34,543 nt of DNA, from the NCBI GenBank assembly GCA_964522665.1, contig CAZFVY010000079.1, positions 1 through 34,543 on the forward strand, read 5' to 3'. Positions within the stretch are counted from its first letter, which is position 1, and every line of letters starts with the position of its first letter. Shown piece by piece: positions 6,839-15,364 of the stretch. A model generated the notes under the pieces. The model was not told the DNA's origin. It made no database searches and saw only the letters and a program-made list of their open reading frames with translations. The position numbers were made by a program, and so were the translations under genes. This DNA comes from CAZFVY01 sp964522665. GTDB lineage: Bacteria > Verrucomicrobiota > Verrucomicrobiia > Limisphaerales > CAZFVY01.

Positions 6839-8062
6839 TTATTTTGGCGCCGCTCCAGTCGGCGGATTATTCGTCGCTCCGCGCTCACCCGACGCCGGGA
6901 CGCGCGGACCGGCGCCGCGCTGGGGTTGGCTCAGGTAGGTTTTGACGTCGTGGGACGCTTTGGTTTCCACGCCCGGCTTTTGGAGGAAGCCGAGGTCGCG
7001 AAACCAGTCCATGAAACGATCCTGCCACGAGCCAAAGGGAATGCCGTTGCGATAGGTCAGCCCGCCCGTCATCCGACTCCCGTCGCTCAACTGATCGCCC
7101 GGATGACGGCCGTTTCCGTAAATGTGCATTTCGACGTTCGGCACGCCGGCGTTCAGCATGGCGGTAAAGTATTCATTGGCCCAGATGGCGTGGACGCGGT
7201 CGCCGGCGCCGGCGCAGGTGATGAAGGCGGGCGGCACGTCGCGCGGAATCGGCGGATTCGCCCCTCGCGAAAAGGGACTCGGACCGGGATAGACAATACC
7301 CACGAAATCGGGGCGCGACGTAATCCCCGCCAGCGGATCGCCGGGGTCGCTGTTCTTCTTGTCGAAATCTTCGAAAAATATCGCCGCGGGGGCGGACAAC
7401 TCCGCGCCGGCGGAAAATCCCATAATGCCGATCTTGTTCGGGTCGAGGTTCCACTCCTTGGCGTGCGCGCGCACGAGCCGGATGGCTTGCAGGGCGTCGT
7501 ACACCTCGTCGGTCTTGGGATTGTAGCCGTCGCGGCGCAGACGATTCCGCAGGATGATCGTGTTGACGCCGTAGTTGTAGAAGTAGGGGACGAAATCGGC
7601 GCTCTCGGTGCCGACGTTCAACGTGTTGTGTCCGCCGCCCGCCGCCAGGATGACCGCCGCGCCGGTGTTGAGGCCGCCCTCGACCGTATGCACTTCGATC
7701 GAAGGATTGTGAATATTGACGATGCTATTGATGCGCCCGGGGACGGAGCGGCTCAGGTTGTATTGTTCGGCCTCGCGAACCCGCTCCATTTTCAGGAAGG
7801 GCGAACCGGGAGGATAGAGCGGCACGACCACTCCGCCCTGCAGGATCGGCTGCGGCGCGTACGGGGCGTCATTGGTCGGGCCGGGCTTGGGCACGCCGAG
7901 CGGAGCCGGCAATGGCGCCAGCCCGCCGGCCAGCGCCGGAACCGCGTTCGTCGCGGGCTGGACGCCAAGGCCGGGGGTTGCGGGGTTCCCCGCATTTTGG
8001 GCTGAGACGAGCGCCGCGGATAACAGCGCGGCGCTGAAAACTCCGATCAAACTGGTTCTCAT
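6839..8062 (-). CDS. secreted alpha/beta-hydrolase (esterase/acetylxylan-esterase-like)
   Basis: This 407-residue protein starts with a signal peptide (MRTSLIGVFSAALLSAALVSAQ). A Pro/Ala-rich linker runs to about residue 75. The hydrolase core has the oxyanion-type AAGGGHNT (about 140-147) and the nucleophile elbow GFSAGAE (Ser217). The likely acid is in CAGAGDRVHA and the likely His in YGNGRHPGD. The pattern fits the BD-FAE/acetylxylan-esterase-like secreted hydrolases that remove acyl groups from plant polysaccharides, though the substrate cannot be read from sequence. The C-terminus ends in a low-complexity tail. It is the last gene of a three-gene operon, 31 bases after the propeller gene. 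Confidence 0.85.
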   Translation of the reverse strand: MRTSLIGVFSAALLSAALVSAQNAGNPATPGLGVQPATNAVPALAGGLAPLPAPLGVPKPGPTNDAPYAPQPILQGGVVVPLYPPGSPFLKMERVREAEQYNLSRSVPGRINSIVNIHNPSIEVHTVEGGLNTGAAVILAAGGGHNTLNVGTESADFVPYFYNYGVNTIILRNRLRRDGYNPKTDEVYDALQAIRLVRAHAKEWNLDPNKIGIMGFSAGAELSAPAAIFFEDFDKKNSDPGDPLAGITSRPDFVGIVYPGPSPFSRGANPPIPRDVPPAFITCAGAGDRVHAIWANEYFTAMLNAGVPNVEMHIYGNGRHPGDQLSDGSRMTGGLTYRNGIPFGSWQDRFMDWFRDLGFLQKPGVETKASHDVKTYLSQPQRGAGPRVPASGERGATNNPPTGAAPK

Positions 8063-8093
8063 AAGTCTGGCATGTATCTAAATCGACGAAGGG

Positions 8094-9158
8094 TCATTTA
8101 ATATCACCGAAAGTCACGTCCTCCGGCACGGTCGGCTCATCCAGAATCTGGATCGTGGTGGCCGGGCCGAGGTCGGGATTCTCCCACGAACGCAGCGCCC
8201 AGACGACTTTCTTTTCCGGCGTAAACTCCACCGCTTGCACCGGTGGATTGGCGCGGTTCAACGGCCCGCTCCATTCGTTGAACCAATTGTTCACTAGGGT
8301 ATTTCCGTTGGGCAAACGCCAGGCCTGCTGCAAATTCGCGAGTTTGAAATCCGGTGAATCAGCCGGCGTAATCGTCATTACGGTTTCGCCCTGGCGCGTG
8401 ATCTCGCGAACGGAACGGCGGTCCACGATCAAGACGTTGCCATTTTTCAAAGGCGTCACGCCCCAAGGACTCTCGGTCGCGAAGGACCAAAGCTCTTTGC
8501 CATCCGCGTCGTATTCGCAAACCTTTTTCAAATCCATGTGCGCGAGCAAAAGCGTCCCGCGGCTCGTGATTCGCCCGTGGCGAAAATGCCCGTGGACGCT
8601 CTTGGGATTGCCGACCGGGACGGCGAACTCTTTTCTGACTTCCCCGGTCTTAATATTGACGACCCGCACCAAGGCGGGATCGCCGTTTTGCACGTAAAGA
8701 ACGTGCTCATGGCCGATCGGCATCGCGGTGTGGATTTCGGCGCCCTTCCGAGCGTCGAGATTCCAGAGAACTTGCTTCTCGGGTGAGATCAGTTTCACCG
8801 CGAATTGATGCGCGAGGAGCAGGTTGCCATTGCCGAGCAACACGGCGTCGCTGATTTCGCCCCGCCCCGCGGGATCTTCGTAGGACCACGCTATCTGACC
8901 CTTCCGAATGATGAAGGCCCGCCGCTGCTTGCCCTCGCCCGCGTAGAGAAAGTCGTGCTGCGCCAATCCGCTTCCAGGTAACTCCGCTGGCGCCGTCGGG
9001 GACGCCTCCGCCGCCTGAATTCCTACGCGCGCGTCGCCGGCCAACGCGAGACCGAGCAGCATCAGAACGGCCTGATTCTTTCGAGCTGACATCATGTTCA
9101 TTGGTATCCGATTAAGAAAACCGTCATCCAGGCTGCGGCCGTGATTCCCCGGGTTCAA
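8094..9158 (-). CDS. secreted PQQ/WD-type beta-propeller protein
   Basis: Repeated blade motifs such as GQIAWSYEDP, KQVLWNLDAR, GKELWSFATES and KKVVWALRSW show a propeller of the arylsulfotransferase/PQQ-like type over about residues 55-350. The frame starts at TTG 9158, which overlaps the upstream stop and has AAGGAG eight bases before it. An ATG at 9101 would give a cleaner signal peptide (MNMMSARKNQAVLMLLGLALAGDA), so either start is possible. No catalytic residues are obvious; a binding or scaffold role beside the two esterases is an inference. The four-base overlap with the upstream esterase gene suggests coupled translation. Confidence 0.85.
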   Translation of the reverse strand: MNPGNHGRSLDDGFLNRIPMNMMSARKNQAVLMLLGLALAGDARVGIQAAEASPTAPAELPGSGLAQHDFLYAGEGKQRRAFIIRKGQIAWSYEDPAGRGEISDAVLLGNGNLLLAHQFAVKLISPEKQVLWNLDARKGAEIHTAMPIGHEHVLYVQNGDPALVRVVNIKTGEVRKEFAVPVGNPKSVHGHFRHGRITSRGTLLLAHMDLKKVCEYDADGKELWSFATESPWGVTPLKNGNVLIVDRRSVREITRQGETVMTITPADSPDFKLANLQQAWRLPNGNTLVNNWFNEWSGPLNRANPPVQAVEFTPEKKVVWALRSWENPDLGPATTIQILDEPTVPEDVTFGDIK

Positions 9159-10276
9159 TTCTTGTTCTCCTTGGCCGGCGGCGCGGACGCCTCGGGGTTC
9201 GTCGGCTTGAGACCAGGCTCAGCGGGCGGCGCGATGGGCGACCGAAAGGAGCGCTCGACCTTGTCGTTCGGATCGGTCGAGACGGGCTGATCCCGCCAGA
9301 GCCAGCGCATCATCTCCGGGAAAATCGCGCCGCCCTGCTTTTGCCCGTGATTGCCGATGCCCCAAGTATAATTCAGTTCGTAGCCTTTCTTCGCAAGCGC
9401 ATTCATCAAGCGGACGTTTTGGTAAAACCAGTCCCCGTTCGGGTTGTCCGGCCGGCGATTGTCGTTCCGGCCATCCTGCATGAAGATCCGGATCGGCTTC
9501 CTTTCGCTTGCCGCGACGAGTTCTGGATAGATGTATTCACCACGAATGCTGGTAAAACTGCCGACGAACGTGATGACCTTGCGGAAATCGTCCGGGCGGA
9601 ACCAGGCGACGGCGAAGGCGGCGCAACCGCCGGAACTCGAACCTATAATGCCGTGGAGGTCGGGGTCGGGCGAGAGATTGTAATCCTTCTTCAACGCGGG
9701 CATTAGTTCTTCGACGATCACCCGCGCGTATTTGTCCGTCGGCGGGTTGTATTCCTCGGCGCGGTTGGAAGTTCGATCACCCCAATCTCTCGGGTTCGGC
9801 TCCGGCTGGTCCGGACGGCGCCCGGGGTTGATGAATACGCCAAGCATCACGGGAATCTCGCGGCGAAAGATAAGGTTATCCAACACGTTCTGGGCCTGCA
9901 CATCGCCCGGCTCGGCCATCATCGCCTGGCCATCGTTGAAGACCATGAGCGCGGTCGGTTGATTGGAATCGTATTGCGCCGGGACGTAAACGAAGTAGGT
10001 ATGCTGCGTTCCGGGGAACACCGCGCTCGGAATCACATTCGGTCCGACCCAGCGGCCTTTCGGAACACCCTCCATTGGTTTAGAGTCGGGCCCAAGCCGG
10101 TAGAAAACATCATTGGTGTTCCCGGGTCCGCGCCCCGCGCGCGGGGGTGGGCCGACAGGGGCGGTCGTGGCCGCTTCGGCGGCGCGAGAAATCCCCGGCG
10201 AGATTAGCAGGACGATCAGAGCCGCGAGAAGGCATCGCGACAAATATAACCGGTCACCCGGGCGAGTCGTGATCAT
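9155..10276 (-). CDS. secreted Fes/IroE-like esterase
   Basis: This 373-residue protein has a membrane-targeting N-terminus (SRCLLAALIVLLISPGISRAAEA). Its alpha/beta-hydrolase domain is of the enterochelin-esterase/esterase-D type, with FVYVPAQYDSNQPTALMVFNDG (about 95-116), nucleophile elbow GSSSGG (Ser214), and a late GNHGQ motif with the likely catalytic His. Such proteins cleave siderophores or feruloyl/acetyl esters. With no siderophore genes nearby, a carbohydrate ester is the likelier substrate (inference). It is the first gene of the operon with the propeller and the second esterase, divergent from the truncated hemoglobin gene. Confidence 0.85.
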   Translation of the reverse strand: MITTRPGDRLYLSRCLLAALIVLLISPGISRAAEAATTAPVGPPPRAGRGPGNTNDVFYRLGPDSKPMEGVPKGRWVGPNVIPSAVFPGTQHTYFVYVPAQYDSNQPTALMVFNDGQAMMAEPGDVQAQNVLDNLIFRREIPVMLGVFINPGRRPDQPEPNPRDWGDRTSNRAEEYNPPTDKYARVIVEELMPALKKDYNLSPDPDLHGIIGSSSGGCAAFAVAWFRPDDFRKVITFVGSFTSIRGEYIYPELVAASERKPIRIFMQDGRNDNRRPDNPNGDWFYQNVRLMNALAKKGYELNYTWGIGNHGQKQGGAIFPEMMRWLWRDQPVSTDPNDKVERSFRSPIAPPAEPGLKPTNPEASAPPAKENKN

Positions 10277-10516
10277 GGACCCGATTGTGCCTTAAACGAG
10301 CCGCTCGGGCAAGCGCGAGGACAATCGAACGAACGTTGCGCGTCAGCCGCGTTGACCACACCGGACGACTCTCCGAGTCCGAGGGGACGACCCGACCGGT
10401 ACGCACAAACTCATTCCTCCCGCCCTCTTCAATTGCAAGAACGAGCGCGACTTGCGCAAGAAACGATGAGCCGGGATTATTCCGTGGCGCCACGTTGCGG
10501 TACTCATTCAACCATT

Positions 10517-10879
10517 ATGACACAAAGCCTCTACGAACAAATCGGTGGCAAGGACGCAATCAACGCCGCGGTCGAAATCTTCTACGCGAAGGTCTTGGCC
10601 GACGCTCGCATTAATCAATACTTCAGCGGCGTCGATATGGCCCGTCAAAAGGGCAAACAGAAGGCCTTCCTCGCGATGGCGTTCGGCGGCCCCAAAACCT
10701 ATACCGGGCAAGACATGCGCAAGGCGCACGCCGGGCTGCCGGGTTTGAACGACACGCATTTTAACGCGGTCGCGGAGCACCTCCAGGCGACTCTGACCGA
10801 ACTCGGCGTCAAAGACGATTTGACCAAGCAAGTCCTCGCCATCGCCGAAAGCGTCCGCGGCGACGTCCTGAACCGCTAG
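10517..10879 (+). CDS. glbN: group I truncated hemoglobin
   Basis: From ATG 10517 the protein has 120 residues, the normal size. It carries the family signature: SLYEQIGGKDAI, then IFYAKVLAD with the B10 Tyr23, the MAFGGP turn, and the proximal haem ligand His71 in MRKAHAGL. Group I members bind O2 and react with nitric oxide, acting as NO dioxygenases or nitrosative-stress proteins. The frame continues 55 codons upstream, but that part is Arg/Pro/Ser-rich and not family-like. It is a single gene, transcribed away from the esterase operon and towards the HupE-like gene. Confidence 0.93.
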   Translation: MTQSLYEQIGGKDAINAAVEIFYAKVLADARINQYFSGVDMARQKGKQKAFLAMAFGGPKTYTGQDMRKAHAGLPGLNDTHFNAVAEHLQATLTELGVKDDLTKQVLAIAESVRGDVLNR

Positions 10880-10962
10880 CTTTGGGCGTCGGCATAAATT
10901 TTGGCGCAGGACTTTTGGGCCGCCGAATTGGGAAGAACACGGGTGGGGATCAGTTCTCCGCC

Positions 10963-10992
10963 GCGCCTCGTGGCTAAAACCGCACGAGGCGC
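10963..10992 (-). terminator. 10-bp hairpin across the end of the hupE-like gene
   Basis: GCGCCTCGTG at 10963-10972 and CACGAGGCGC at 10983-10992 form a perfect 10-bp stem with a 10-base loop. The stem overlaps the stop codon region of the minus-strand gene. No T-run follows on either strand. It may stabilise the mRNA end or help termination between the convergent genes. Confidence 0.4.
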
Positions 10993-12176
10993 AGGTCGAA
11001 GGCCCGCTCCGTGAGCCAAACTGCCGCCAGGGCTACGATGGCGGCCGAGCCTAACCGCAGGCCGAGCCAGCGATAGCCCCAGGTAGTTCGCAGCGCGTAC
11101 GAAAGCGGCAGAAACACGGAGACAATCGCGAGTTGGCCGACCTCGACCCCCAGGTTGAAACCCACCAACGCGCGCGCCAGCGATCCGCCCGTCAGTCCCA
11201 AGTCGCCCAACACGCCGGCGAAGCCGAATCCGTGAATCAGCCCGAAGAGAAACGCCACGGACCAGGCCCGATCGCGGACCATCGGAAATAAATTGTTCAA
11301 CGCGGCAAGCGCCACCGAGGCCGCGATGGTCGATTCCACGAATCGCGACGGCAGATTCAAGACGTGCAACGCCGCGAGGCTTAGCGTCAGGGAATGGGCC
11401 ACTGTAAACGCCGACACGATTTTCAGGACGTTGACGAAGGCCGGGCGAAAGCCGCCGACTCCCAGCCACTCGCCGCGTTGGCGGGAGAGCACGGCCGGCA
11501 AAAGGAGAGCGAGCAGAAAAAGGATGTGATCGAAACCCTGCCAGATATGCCACACCCCTTCATCGACGAAGCGGACGAATTCCGCGAACGGCGCCGGGGT
11601 TTCCAATTCCAGTCGGACGGAGGGCTGCTCAGGAGTCAAGATCGCGGCGCGCTCGCGGCTGGCCTGCTCGAATCGCAAAAGGCCGTGATGCTGGGGGTCC
11701 ACGTCAAAGAACAGCCGATAATCGACGTCGAGCGTGGTGCGCGGACTCACCTCTTCCACCGCGAAGCGCAAGACCAGATAAGCGCCGTCGGTGTGATAAT
11801 CGACCAGGTGATCCGTGATTCGTACCCGTCCGCGCGCGCCATCGGCGCTCAACGTGAGGCGCGCCAGGGCATAGGCGTCCACGACGTCGAACCGCGAGCG
11901 AACCTCGCCCCAAGTGATCACGCCATCGTCATTCGCGTCCAGACCAATGGCGTGCTCCAGATCGCGTAGCGCGATGTCCCATTGCCCGGAGATAGCGCCG
12001 TCTGCGACTTTGACGCGCAAATAGCTGTCGCTCGGTTTGTGAGCTTGCGCGACGGGGGCAACCGCCAACGACAGGAAGAGTATAAAGGCATTCCACACGA
12101 TGTTGGGCGGATGGAATCGAACATTCAAATTCATAGATGGCGGGCGCCCGACAAGGATGGTTTGTTTGCCACTCAT
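10974..12176 (-). CDS. HupE/UreJ-family membrane protein with an EF-hand loop
   Basis: This 400-residue protein starts with a signal peptide (NAFILFLSLAVAPVAQAHKP), followed by an extracytoplasmic domain (about 45-200). The C-terminal half has about six membrane helices beginning with GVWHIWQGFDHILFLLALLLP, the GFDHI signature of the HupE/UreJ_2 group. The soluble domain contains DANDDGVITWGE (Asp80-Glu91), a complete 12-residue EF-hand calcium loop. Relatives of HupE and UreJ are nickel-linked, but no hydrogenase or urease genes are nearby, so the transported ion is unknown. ATG 12176 overlaps the upstream stop by four bases; ATG 12134 is an alternative start right before the signal peptide. 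Confidence 0.85.
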   Translation of the reverse strand: MSGKQTILVGRPPSMNLNVRFHPPNIVWNAFILFLSLAVAPVAQAHKPSDSYLRVKVADGAISGQWDIALRDLEHAIGLDANDDGVITWGEVRSRFDVVDAYALARLTLSADGARGRVRITDHLVDYHTDGAYLVLRFAVEEVSPRTTLDVDYRLFFDVDPQHHGLLRFEQASRERAAILTPEQPSVRLELETPAPFAEFVRFVDEGVWHIWQGFDHILFLLALLLPAVLSRQRGEWLGVGGFRPAFVNVLKIVSAFTVAHSLTLSLAALHVLNLPSRFVESTIAASVALAALNNLFPMVRDRAWSVAFLFGLIHGFGFAGVLGDLGLTGGSLARALVGFNLGVEVGQLAIVSVFLPLSYALRTTWGYRWLGLRLGSAAIVALAAVWLTERAFDLRLVRF

Positions 12177-13525
12177 CGGTGCGAGATGTCGCTCGCTTGG
12201 TTCGCGGCCGCCACCACGTCCGCCGTTTTGTCGCGGAGGCGAGCGGCTGGTTTGGCGTCGTCATTCACTTCGATTTCGGCCACCAACCGGGCAATGTGAA
12301 CATCCTCCAATCGGCTATTCCGGAGCCAGTCGAGGACGGGACGCGCGGCGTCATAACGGTGAGCGGCCGCGGCCGCTTCGAGCAGAACGCGAACATCCGC
12401 CGGCTCGCGTTGAACTTCCCAGTTTTCCAAGGCGAGTCGCAACGCGGCCGCTGGGTCGCGCATTAAGTGCAGCTCATACCGCGATTCCTCCCGGCGGTGG
12501 ACCGCGTCGCCGCGCAGGCGGCTGGCCGCGAAGCGCTGGCCGAGCTGGGCGACGTGCTCCGAGCCGGCGGGCGACGCTGGCGCCATAGCGTTTTCGGCGA
12601 GCGCGAGCCGCAAAAGCAGATTGTCGTCGCGGGTTTGTCCGGCCAACAACGTCACCACTTCACCCGGTCGGCCGGCATCGAGGAGAAAATCGGCATAGGC
12701 GGCCAAGAGGTAGCCATCGCGGCCCGGCAGGGAAAGCGCTTCGCGAAAGCGCGCGTCGGCTTCATCATTCCGTCCCAAGCGCGCGGCGATCTCGGCCAGC
12801 GACGTGGCGGCCCAGCGTCGCACCGCGGGGTCCGCGGACGCGTTGCGTTTCAACGCCTCCGAAAGCAGGGTCAACCCCTTGTCCGCGTCGCCGTTCAGCG
12901 CCGCCGTGGTGGCGGAACAAGTCCAAGCCACCAATTCATCGGTCAGCCGGAACAGCCGCAGACAGGCGCCGCGGGCGGCGGCGTAGTCGCCTTGCGTTTG
13001 CAAAACCGCGACGAGACTCAACCACGCCTGCGCGTTCTGCGGATCACGCGGCGCTACTTGCCGCAAGTCCGCGAGCGCTCCGGAGAAATCGTGGCGGCTT
13101 TGGCGGATGATCGCGCGCAACACGCCGATTTGCGGCGGCGGCGGCGTTTGGTCCCACCACGGGCGGAGCGCCGCCTGGGCGTAGCCAAGATAGCGCGGGT
13201 CGGACTCTTCGCGGTATTTCGCGACGTAGAGACGGGCCGCGCGTACGGCCACGCCCTCACGACTCGGATGCTCGGCCAATTCGGATTGCAACCGGCGCAA
13301 TTCCTGGGCGGTCGCGTCCACCGGGCCGGCGCGCAGCCGTTCCAGTACGATCGCGTCGTTCGCCGGGACGAACGCGGCGCCCAATCCGCGCGCCACCACC
13401 GCCATAGCGAGTAGAGCCAGAAGTCCACGACCGACGCGGCTCCGGAAGCGGTCCCGAACAAAGCGGAGCGGGCGCGACTGGCGCTCTTGAGCCGAGCGCG
13501 GGAGACCTGGCCGACGGGGTTTCAT
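12173..13525 (-). CDS. membrane-anchored TPR protein
   Basis: From ATG 13525 the protein has 450 residues. A basic N-terminus is followed by one membrane helix (about 34-53, LLALLAMAVVARGLGAAF). The rest is helical tetratricopeptide repeats, for example GVLRAIIRQSRHDFSGALADLRQVAPRDPQNAQAWLSLV split over two helices, and RNDEADARFREALSLPG. TPR proteins are protein-protein scaffolds. Here it sits between the DUF4331 gene and the HupE-like gene, whose start overlaps its stop (ATGA). It probably holds the two partners together at the membrane or helps export the DUF4331 protein (inference). The frame extends 11 codons upstream into a hairpin, so I prefer 13525. Confidence 0.85.
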   Translation of the reverse strand: MKPRRPGLPRSAQERQSRPLRFVRDRFRSRVGRGLLALLAMAVVARGLGAAFVPANDAIVLERLRAGPVDATAQELRRLQSELAEHPSREGVAVRAARLYVAKYREESDPRYLGYAQAALRPWWDQTPPPPQIGVLRAIIRQSRHDFSGALADLRQVAPRDPQNAQAWLSLVAVLQTQGDYAAARGACLRLFRLTDELVAWTCSATTAALNGDADKGLTLLSEALKRNASADPAVRRWAATSLAEIAARLGRNDEADARFREALSLPGRDGYLLAAYADFLLDAGRPGEVVTLLAGQTRDDNLLLRLALAENAMAPASPAGSEHVAQLGQRFAASRLRGDAVHRREESRYELHLMRDPAAALRLALENWEVQREPADVRVLLEAAAAAHRYDAARPVLDWLRNSRLEDVHIARLVAEIEVNDDAKPAARLRDKTADVVAAANQASDISHR

Positions 13526-13539
13526 GGGATCGTAATGAA

Positions 13540-13579
13540 GGCGGGCTTTGAAGCACACACGACTTATTCAAAGCCCGCC
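13540..13579 (-). terminator. 13-bp hairpin inside the DUF4331 operon (attenuator or processing site)
   Basis: GGCGGGCTTTGAA at 13540-13552 pairs perfectly with TTCAAAGCCCGCC at 13567-13579, with a 14-base loop. It lies between the DUF4331 stop and the TPR start codon. On the minus strand the stem is followed by TTCATTAC, a weak T-run. A partial terminator or RNA stabiliser that keeps the first gene more abundant than the next two would fit. Confidence 0.55.
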
Positions 13580-13602
13580 GTTTCTCACTCGAGAGTTGCG
13601 GC

Positions 13603-15222
13603 CTACCGCGCCTGCACCCCGATGCGCACCGAGTTCGCGTCTTCCACGACGCCGTTGAGCTTCACGCCAGCCTTGTCGGCTTTGACCCGATAGAAGCCGG
13701 TCGCGGCGCTGGTCTTGCCGGCCGAGAGCGTCTGGCTCGCGGCGTCATACGTGGCGGGAGTATTGGCGAACGGTCCCGTCGCGGAGGTTGCGGACTGAAG
13801 CGTCACCGTGACGGACGGGTCGTTCGGTGAACCGGCGAGCGGCGGCTGAAGGTAAGGAAAGGTTTGCGCGAAGAAACTCGCGTTGACCAAAGCTCCGTCC
13901 GTGAACGGCAATTGTCCCGCAGGCGCGTCATTGGTGGAGAGCAATTTGCCCATGACGACGCGCAGGGCGATGTCCACCACGTCGTCACCTGGGCGGCGGC
14001 CATTGGGGAAGCCGGCCGTGTCACCGGCGATGACGCCGAGATTGTTTTGCTGGGCCGCGGCCAAGGCGGGCGTGGCGGTGTTGAGGCGGAGCATTTCACA
14101 GGTGGAGCCGTTGGCGTTGAGGCCGGGCACGCCCGTGAGGAAGACCGTCACGAGGTCGGTCCGCGGAAAAAGCGTCGGGGCCTTGACGCCGGCGGAGCCG
14201 AAGAGCAATTCGAGCAAGGCGGGCAGCGTTGGGTGCGTCACGTAATCGGCGAACTGCAGGTCGTCCTTCGGTTCACTGGAGTTGAACTTATCCTTGTCTC
14301 GCAAGCCGATGACGAGCTCGTTCACCAACGGCTGACCCAACCGCGACATTTGCGTCAGGTTGGTCCCGCTGCCAAGGCTCGAAGTGGTCCACCCGGCGAT
14401 CACCGTATTCGTTCCGGCCGTGAGCGCGGACTTGGGCAATTCCAGAATCAATGACGTGACGTTTTTGTCCGAGAGACTGTCCTTTTCGCCATCCACGGGA
14501 CCGAGCGGGTTCTTGAGATTGACGAGGTCGAACGTCTCCCCGAGATTGACGACGAAGGGGTCCTTGCGCTGACCCACGAACAGGCGGCCCGGCGTGGCGC
14601 TGCCCGGGATATTGATCGAATAAATATACGCGTTCGCGTAGGCCGCGTAGTCGGGCAACGTCTTGTTCCCGATGTTGTCCACCGGCTTGGTGAAGGTTGT
14701 CGAGCCGGACACGGCGTCGGTGATGTCCTGCGCCGCGCCGGTGCGGCGATTGCCGCGGATCAATTTAACGCTGTAGGTTTCAACCACGTTCAGGGCCGCC
14801 GAACTGTTCGTGGTGATTTGCCCGGCGATGACCAAAGGGATGGCGTTCGTCCGCTGGTTGCCCGGCGGACCGATCGGGAGGGAAATGTCCTTGGATTGAC
14901 GAGCGAACTGAAACTGAAAGGTCAGGTCTTCCAGCCCATCGCCATTATTGTCGATGTGAATCTCGTAAACGGCGTTGGTCTCGAGGCTGAAATAATTTGG
15001 ACCTCCGTACGCGTCCTGAAGCGGGAGGTAATTGGCGACCAAAGTCACAAAGTTCGAGCGGCCGCTCTCGTAGCTGTTGAACATGTAAAAATCCGCGCAA
15101 TCGAGTTTGGGCATCGAGGTGATCAGGGGCGCCTCGCGGTGGCTGGACGCATCCAGGGTTAAGGCGGCGAGGGTGAGTCCCGCGGTCAACGCGGCCAGAG
15201 CGGTGGTCGATCTTGGTTTCAT
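13603..15222 (-). CDS. DUF4331-family exported protein
   Basis: From ATG 15222 the protein has 539 residues. The signal peptide (MKPRSTTALAALTAGLTLAALTLDA) is followed directly by the family hallmark SSHREAPLIT and then DCADFYMFNSYESGRSNFVTLVANYLP. An Asp-rich loop, HIDNNGDGLEDLTFQF, looks like a calcium site. The middle part contains the NVTSLILELPKSAL region typical of the family. The C-terminal about 60 residues look like the tail module seen on many verrucomicrobial exported proteins (FYRVKADKAG). The family's role is unknown. It is the first gene of an operon with TPR and HupE-like genes and is divergent from the M48 protease gene. Confidence 0.88.
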   Translation of the reverse strand: MKPRSTTALAALTAGLTLAALTLDASSHREAPLITSMPKLDCADFYMFNSYESGRSNFVTLVANYLPLQDAYGGPNYFSLETNAVYEIHIDNNGDGLEDLTFQFQFARQSKDISLPIGPPGNQRTNAIPLVIAGQITTNSSAALNVVETYSVKLIRGNRRTGAAQDITDAVSGSTTFTKPVDNIGNKTLPDYAAYANAYIYSINIPGSATPGRLFVGQRKDPFVVNLGETFDLVNLKNPLGPVDGEKDSLSDKNVTSLILELPKSALTAGTNTVIAGWTTSSLGSGTNLTQMSRLGQPLVNELVIGLRDKDKFNSSEPKDDLQFADYVTHPTLPALLELLFGSAGVKAPTLFPRTDLVTVFLTGVPGLNANGSTCEMLRLNTATPALAAAQQNNLGVIAGDTAGFPNGRRPGDDVVDIALRVVMGKLLSTNDAPAGQLPFTDGALVNASFFAQTFPYLQPPLAGSPNDPSVTVTLQSATSATGPFANTPATYDAASQTLSAGKTSAATGFYRVKADKAGVKLNGVVEDANSVRIGVQAR

Positions 15223-15332
15223 GATTGGTCTTTCGTTTGGTTTAGCGACGCATTTTCGATCTCCTTTACGCCGCTCGCCGAGGTTTGGATGCATCGATTT
15301 TCATCGCCCGCGAGCGAGAAAGATGCGGCTTC

Positions 15333-15344
15333 ACTCCGCGGAGT
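15333..15344. promoter_or_regulatory. palindrome upstream of the M48 protease gene
   Basis: ACTCCGCGGAGT is a perfect 12-base palindrome followed by TTTTT. It ends 20 bases before the ATG of the M48 gene and lies in the divergent region shared with the DUF4331 operon. It could be an operator, but a palindrome this short may be chance in GC-rich DNA. Confidence 0.2.
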
Positions 15345-15364
15345 TTTTCGCGTAGTAACGGAGC

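Noticed and set aside
6926..8005. 359-codon plus-strand frame opposite the esterase gene
   Set aside because: Antisense shadow in GC-rich DNA; the minus-strand product has signal peptide and catalytic motifs.
10466..10475. CTTGCGCAAG-like palindrome upstream of the truncated hemoglobin gene
   Set aside because: Ten bases only and close to chance in this GC content; no promoter boxes next to it.
12467..13414. 315-codon plus-strand frame opposite the TPR gene
   Set aside because: Arg/Gly-rich antisense shadow; TPR pattern on the other strand is clear.
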